From Melanocharis versteri (taxonomy: Eukaryota; Chordata; Aves; Passeriformes; Melanocharitidae): a DNA stretch of 64,000 nucleotides. The DNA lies in contig VZTG01003235.1 in NCBI GenBank assembly GCA_013397845.1, positions 249,282 through 313,281 of the forward strand, in the 5' to 3' direction. Shown piece after piece: positions 58,906-64,000 of the stretch (its first letter is position 1; each line of letters starts with the position of its first letter). The notes below the pieces were generated by a model. It made no database searches. It saw nothing but the letters and a program-made list of their open reading frames with translations, and had not been told where the DNA came from. The translations under genes and the position numbers were made by a program.

Positions 58906-61480
58906 ATAAACTTTTTTAATAACCATCAGCCCTAAAACATGCACCTGGTAAGAAGTGCTGCCTTTCCAGCACTGTCCCCTGCAGCCTCACCACCCTGCTG
59001 GCTCCGAGGGAAGGAGGCTGAAGCTCCCCACTCCTGGTCCCGCTTACCAGGGATCTTTGCAGGCCCCAGGACAAGAGATGGCTCCATCCAGCGAAGCAAC
59101 ATTAAGTGAGAATTGGAGCAGGGACAGTCCAAACTCTCCAGAGCATTCTGGCAGGAGCAGATCCACTCCCAGCCTCAGGCGTAGCGAGGAAAACCCACAG
59201 GTTCCCTTCGCTGCAAGGCGTGCTTTGCTGTGCGCTCTTGTTTGTTTGTTTTGAAATATTCTGGCAGTGGAAACAGAGTCACTGTTTTGTTTTTCTCCCC
59301 CACATATGCTATATAATTTTGTCTCTAGCACTCGCTTCTTGCTTACTCAGTTGCCTATAGTCTGCCTCTCTCAGAGGAACGCTAGCTGTGTTTGTCCCCA
59401 AACTGCATCCTGATCCAACTGCTTTGTGTCATCCCACCAGCCCTGCTCAGGGAGCGACGATCAAAATATTTTCGCTAGGAAGCAATGCAGGGAGATGGGC
59501 ATGTAAGCTATTCCAGAGCAAAGCTGACCCACAAGGCTGAAGGGTGTGCAGAAGTGTTTTGGCTACTGAACTCAGGAAACACGACATGAAAAGAGGGAGT
59601 AGTGCTACAAACAATACCAAGGCTTTGTTTGTGCCAGATACACTGCTAAGAAAATACCCCATTTCAGCTACACAACACGGCCAGTCCCCCTGCAAACGAC
59701 TGCACAATACAACCACGCTTCCAGCAACATTTAAATATGGCCAATAAATTAATACAGGACATCCCAACTGGCCACGGGTCGCAGTCATCAACAAGTAGGT
59801 CAAACTAATTCTGGAAGGCTGTGAGAGGCACATAAAATAGTCTGTGGCAGCAGTCCGAGGCAGGGATGAAGCAATCCCCACTTCAACACATCCAGAAGCA
59901 CTGACACAAGCCCAGGTGCCAAAGGGATGCAGGACAAAGCCATTCCCAATCTACGCAACTCGCCTGCCATCTCTGCAAGTTACAATTAACTTCCCAGACA
60001 AAACGCAAATACATTAAAAAAATACCCAAGCCAATTAAGACACAAGTGTTTAAAGACACGAGTAGTAATTACAAATGTATTATTCATACCTAATTTACAA
60101 GATGAACTTCTTTCAGTAAAATATTAAACTGTTTACATGCATTCAGGAAGACAATTTCCCAACCCCGCGCGTCCTGCTCCGGAGCAGTGGCTATTGCTAT
60201 GCAACAACTCCACAGACTTACAGTGTACACTGTGGAGTAATCAGAAAATGTTTGACCTCAGATATCTACTTGACCCCACAGAAATGCAGACTCGCTCGCT
60301 ATAAAATCCTAAACAATGGGGCAGACAAGGTCAGAGGGTCAAAGCAAGTATTAACAGGTCATTGTGCAACCCACTTGGGAGCAATTACTTCTGGTCACGG
60401 CTAAGTGGACACTTGATTGAATACCACTAAGACAGCTCACATCCCACAGATAACAATCCTCACAGCGATTAAGAATTAAAGCCCCCATGATTCAGCCTTT
60501 ATTACTCAAATGAACCTAACTATTCCATAAAAAACTCTTGGTATATGCATGATGCAAGGTCTAAATTGAAATGCCACCTCATTAAACAATAATATCTAAT
60601 TTTATCTAAATGAATTTTCATGAAAGTACGCCACACAGCTCAGGAATTTTTAAAATGAATTATCACAAGTGATACATAATTTCACCAAAACTGCTGCAGG
60701 AAAAAAAAAAATTAGCTTCAGGGATGAAAGGGAAACATCTATGCTGAATGAAAATTGCACTTCTTTCTGCAAGCAGAAAGGGTAAAAGGGGGCTTCAGGG
60801 CTTCTGCCAGACAATAGAGGCAGATTTTAATCAAATCAACACCTTTCTGCTATGTCAGGTATGCTCACCCTACCCCAGCCAACAGCAGCACCTGAAACAC
60901 GTGTCGAGAATCACTGCACACGCAGGCCGCCTTCAGAAAAGGGGATCTCACCTGCACACACCCCCTAAAATTGGGATTTATTACCATAAACTGTTGAAAG
61001 AGCCACCCTTGACTGGCTGTTAACTGGCCTCTATTACCTCAGCTGAAAACAGTTTGTACATCCCCTCCTGAGGGTGAAAATCCTGTTCCGGCACCTGCGA
61101 GCCATTTAAGAGCTCCTAATTATTTTACAAAAATGAGCAGCACAGATAAGACGACTGCTTTAAAAGGGCTTCCATCAGGAATCATTGAAAGCAAAAAAAA
61201 AAAAAGGTAAGTGGATTTCATTTTTAGCCTATTTATTTGTGGATTCCATGAGCAGAGGTGGCAGGACCCACTGCCATATTGGCAAAAAGCAAAAAAAAAG
61301 CAATGCCATGGACCCAAAGGTGCTCACGGCCTCATTTCTAAAGCTTCATGTGTGACTTTTTCCAAAGCCTGGCTCTCCCTCAGATCTCCCTTGTCCAGCT
61401 AGTTCTTGGAATACACTCAGAACGTACTCAGAAAGCCCCTGTCTTCTTGCTATGGCTGTGCCTTTCATAGGAGAAGAGGA
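58906..61480. other. unique non-coding sequence, no gene seen
   Basis: The segment 60000-60680 is AT-rich with homeodomain-type motifs and might contain conserved elements. A-runs sit at 60701-60710 and 61193-61205. No gene or repeat is recognised. Confidence 0.5.
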
Positions 61481-61540
61481 CCAAAAAACCCCAAAACACA
61501 AAAAAAAAAAAAAAAACCCAAAACAAAACACTAAAAACAG
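61481..61540. repeat. A-rich / A/C-rich tract
   Basis: CCAAAAAACCCCAAAACAC leads into a 16-A run and CCCAAAACAAAACAC. No retrocopy body precedes it. Confidence 0.85.
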
Positions 61541-64000
61541 ACACATCTTCCAAGCTAACGAGCCCAGCATAAACCTGTGGAGAGGAGGGGGTTGCACAGA
61601 TGCTGGGGGTTGACCAGAGCACATGGAAGGCTGGGTAAGGCCATCAGGGAAGCGATGCTAACACAAATTTGGGCCCTTCTGGGGATGAGCTCCTTTGCCC
61701 CTTCCCTGCTCCGCCCCAGCAGCAAAGCCAGCGCCTCGGGATATTTAAGAGCACTGCATATGCAGACACTCGGATGTGCAAAATTATGCATGCATGTTTG
61801 GAGGCCATTTTAGAGCCCGGCTCATGAGTCATACAGAAAGTAGATCAGGAGAAAAAGAAAAGTTTAAAAATGAAATTTTTTGTATCCTTGCTACTGCAGC
61901 ATGGCTTTGCTCTTTCTCCCCCCTTTTCTTTAATATTGAAACTCTTTGGGTCTGCGTCCTGTAGCTGTTGGAAAATTCCGAGTTAAACCAGGAATCTTTT
62001 ACATTAGTAATAATACCGTGATAGTCAGCTGATAACATTTCAGATATGCAAAATCCAAGCCTGACAGGCTGGTGTTCACCACTGTTCATTACTGCACAGG
62101 AGCACACGAGGAATGAAAAGCTGCGTGGTTGCTTCTCCCTTGTCCTGCTGCCAGCGAGGTGTAATAATGTTCTTATGAAAAGCAAACAGGGATGAACTCT
62201 GCTCAAACGGTGAAGCCTGAGCTGAGAAATCAATTCCTGCATCAGTTGTGGCCCAACAGCAGAGTAATGCTGCCACAAAGTTCATCGAGCCCTCAAGATC
62301 CTCACCCTGGCTTACCATATTGTGCATATTTCATTGCCTCTAAATATTCATATTGTGGCAGTTTCTGGAGACCAACTAAAGCTGTCACTGTGGGGAAAAA
62401 ACAGCCCTGGAGTTCAGCCACCAGCTGGAGATTCCATCAGGAGGTCCACGCTTGGTTTTCCTCTTTTCCATGGACTTTCTGCCCAGCTGAACACCCCCTG
62501 TACCCCTGCTTGCCCAGCTCTAGGATAAGGATCTCATATTCCCCTCCCACCCCGCAGGGGACAGTGTGTGACAGACCCCAGTGCCCCGTTCCACTGGCAG
62601 ACAGGGCTGCTGGTGCTATAAAAGAACATTGCAGATGAGAGTCCAAAAATAAGATGTATTCTCTGAGACAGGCCCCTTCATACCCGACAGGGCTGTAACT
62701 GGGAAACAAAAAGTGCTGCCAGCAGACAGAGACTATTTGAGCTCTGTGGCACTGATGCACTGATACTGGTGACTCTGGGATAGGAAGGTGGTTAAAACGG
62801 GGCAAAACTGAGGAGAGCTGGGAAAACTGGGATAAACTTTGTCTCTGCAAAGCAGAACAACGCCATGAAGGGATGCAAAAGCAGCCTCAAATCAGAGTGG
62901 TGCTTAGCAGCCACACACCCAGTGGTCCTTGTGATGGAGAAAGCTTTGGAAATAAAGATTAAAAAAAAGGGGTGGGGGGGCAAGAAGATACACAACTCAC
63001 TGTGAGCAGCAGTTGAGTCAGAGAAGGGCAGGATTGTGAGACATTAAGCAGGGAACACCAACTGGTCTCACCACCTCGGAGTCATGGAGGAATCACTCAC
63101 CAGGGCTGCCTCGACCACGCTGCGCAGCGTGTAGTCCCGTCCTATTTCCTAATGCTTTCCAAACCACTTAAGCATACCATACATAAAACACAAAGCTGAG
63201 AGTTATTACAGCCAGCCAGGCCAAAATCTGTGGGGTGGTTCAGTGACTCTCTGACGTGCTTCTGATGAGGAAGGTGAATGAATTGGGGAAGTCACACCTA
63301 AGCGAGCAAGGACAGCGGTGCCTCAGAGCACCAGACCATTGCACAGGGGATAGCACCTGGTATGAATGTGGGCACAAAGGTGATTTTCAGGGCTCTATTT
63401 TTTTTTTTTTTCTAACTGCTGTTATTTCATTTGTATGTCCAGGAATTTCTGCTTGAATTATTAAGCGCTGGACTATTCCCTGATCTTTTTCTGCGTGCTG
63501 CACTGTAGGCCGCCTCCTGTCCACCCCATCCTCTCCCCTGCACCATCTCTTGGCCAGGAATTCAGCACCCAGTGAAAATTAAACCATCAGCAGAACAACC
63601 CTGATTAAAGTTTGGGAACTCACTCCCTACCTGGAGTTAGTTCCAGGGTAGGGGAGAACACCACCCTGCCTGCATGCTTCACTGCATTACCCAGTAAATA
63701 TCATGTACTGAAACTGGTCTGAACAGTCATGTGCACGCACCCTGTGCTGGGGACTGCACCCAAGCTGGACTCTGTGAGCACAGCCCTGCTGTCAGACAAC
63801 TCACACGTGAGTTTTTCAGAAAAAAGCTGACACTTTCGTAGAAGAACCCACACTATTTTAACCTCCCAAGCAGCAAATCAACACCTGCAAACCAAGACAT
63901 TCATGTGCCACTGAAGACTTGGAATTCAAGCAACTGGGCACACGTGGGTGATGCCCAAATTCACCAGAGGCGAATCTTGCCCTTCTCTGACTCAACTGCT
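61541..64000. other. unique non-coding sequence, no gene seen
   Basis: The tail of the window holds an A/G homopolymer junction (62961-62979) and a T-run (63400-63412). Frames at 61829-62278 and 62192-62850 are open on opposite strands and lack domains. No RNA gene or interspersed repeat is recognised. Confidence 0.55.

Noticed and set aside
60287..60302. Third copy of the inverted-repeat element (TCGCTCGCTAT shared)
   Set aside because: Only 11 bases match and the flanks do not align, so this is compatible with chance.

Overview
The window looks like 64 kb of bird nuclear DNA with no protein-coding gene that I can support. The avian assignment rests on three CR1 LINE fragments (5243-5435 plus strand, 10226-10300 minus, 58690-58905 minus). 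Two of them end in the CR1 3' sequence that precedes the ATTCTATG-type tail. Interspersed repeats are otherwise very sparse, homopolymer and A/C-rich tracts are common, and CpG is rare outside a few small clusters. I cannot name the species or chromosome. A crocodilian or turtle is less likely but not excluded.

Open reading frames throughout are short, lack family motifs and occur equally on both strands, as expected by chance. The longest (9492-10478, minus, 328 codons) runs through a CR1 fragment and an older repeat and is not a credible gene. I found no rRNA, tRNA, CRISPR, intact transposon, LTR pair or processed pseudogene. The DNA fits an intergenic desert or a very long intron. Several AT-rich, homeodomain- or octamer-motif-rich blocks resemble conserved non-coding regulatory elements, but conservation cannot be tested from one sequence.

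Layout: 1-5.2 kb is unique sequence with a compact CpG cluster at 4200-4440. 5.2-11.4 kb carries two CR1 pieces and an old GATTTAAATC-type repeat followed by AT-rich DNA. 11.4-48.6 kb is mostly unique, with candidate regulatory blocks near 12.7, 22.1, 28.4, 36.4 and 40.5-41.2 kb, several microsatellites, two MIR/L2-like relics, a 54-base-period imperfect tandem repeat at 47033-47131 and a 21-base palindrome at 43982-44002. 48.6-53.9 kb is bounded by an inverted repeat and contains an assembly gap (50088-50314). 54-64 kb is unique apart from CpG-dense spots and the third CR1 copy.

The most notable structure is the inverted repeat: about 270 bases at 48617-48883 and its reverse complement at 53666-53937. 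The arms are about 92-93% identical by my hand alignment, with sharp edges, no ORF and no resemblance to CR1. It could be a duplicated regulatory element or two copies of an uncharacterised dispersed element. Genome searches would separate these.
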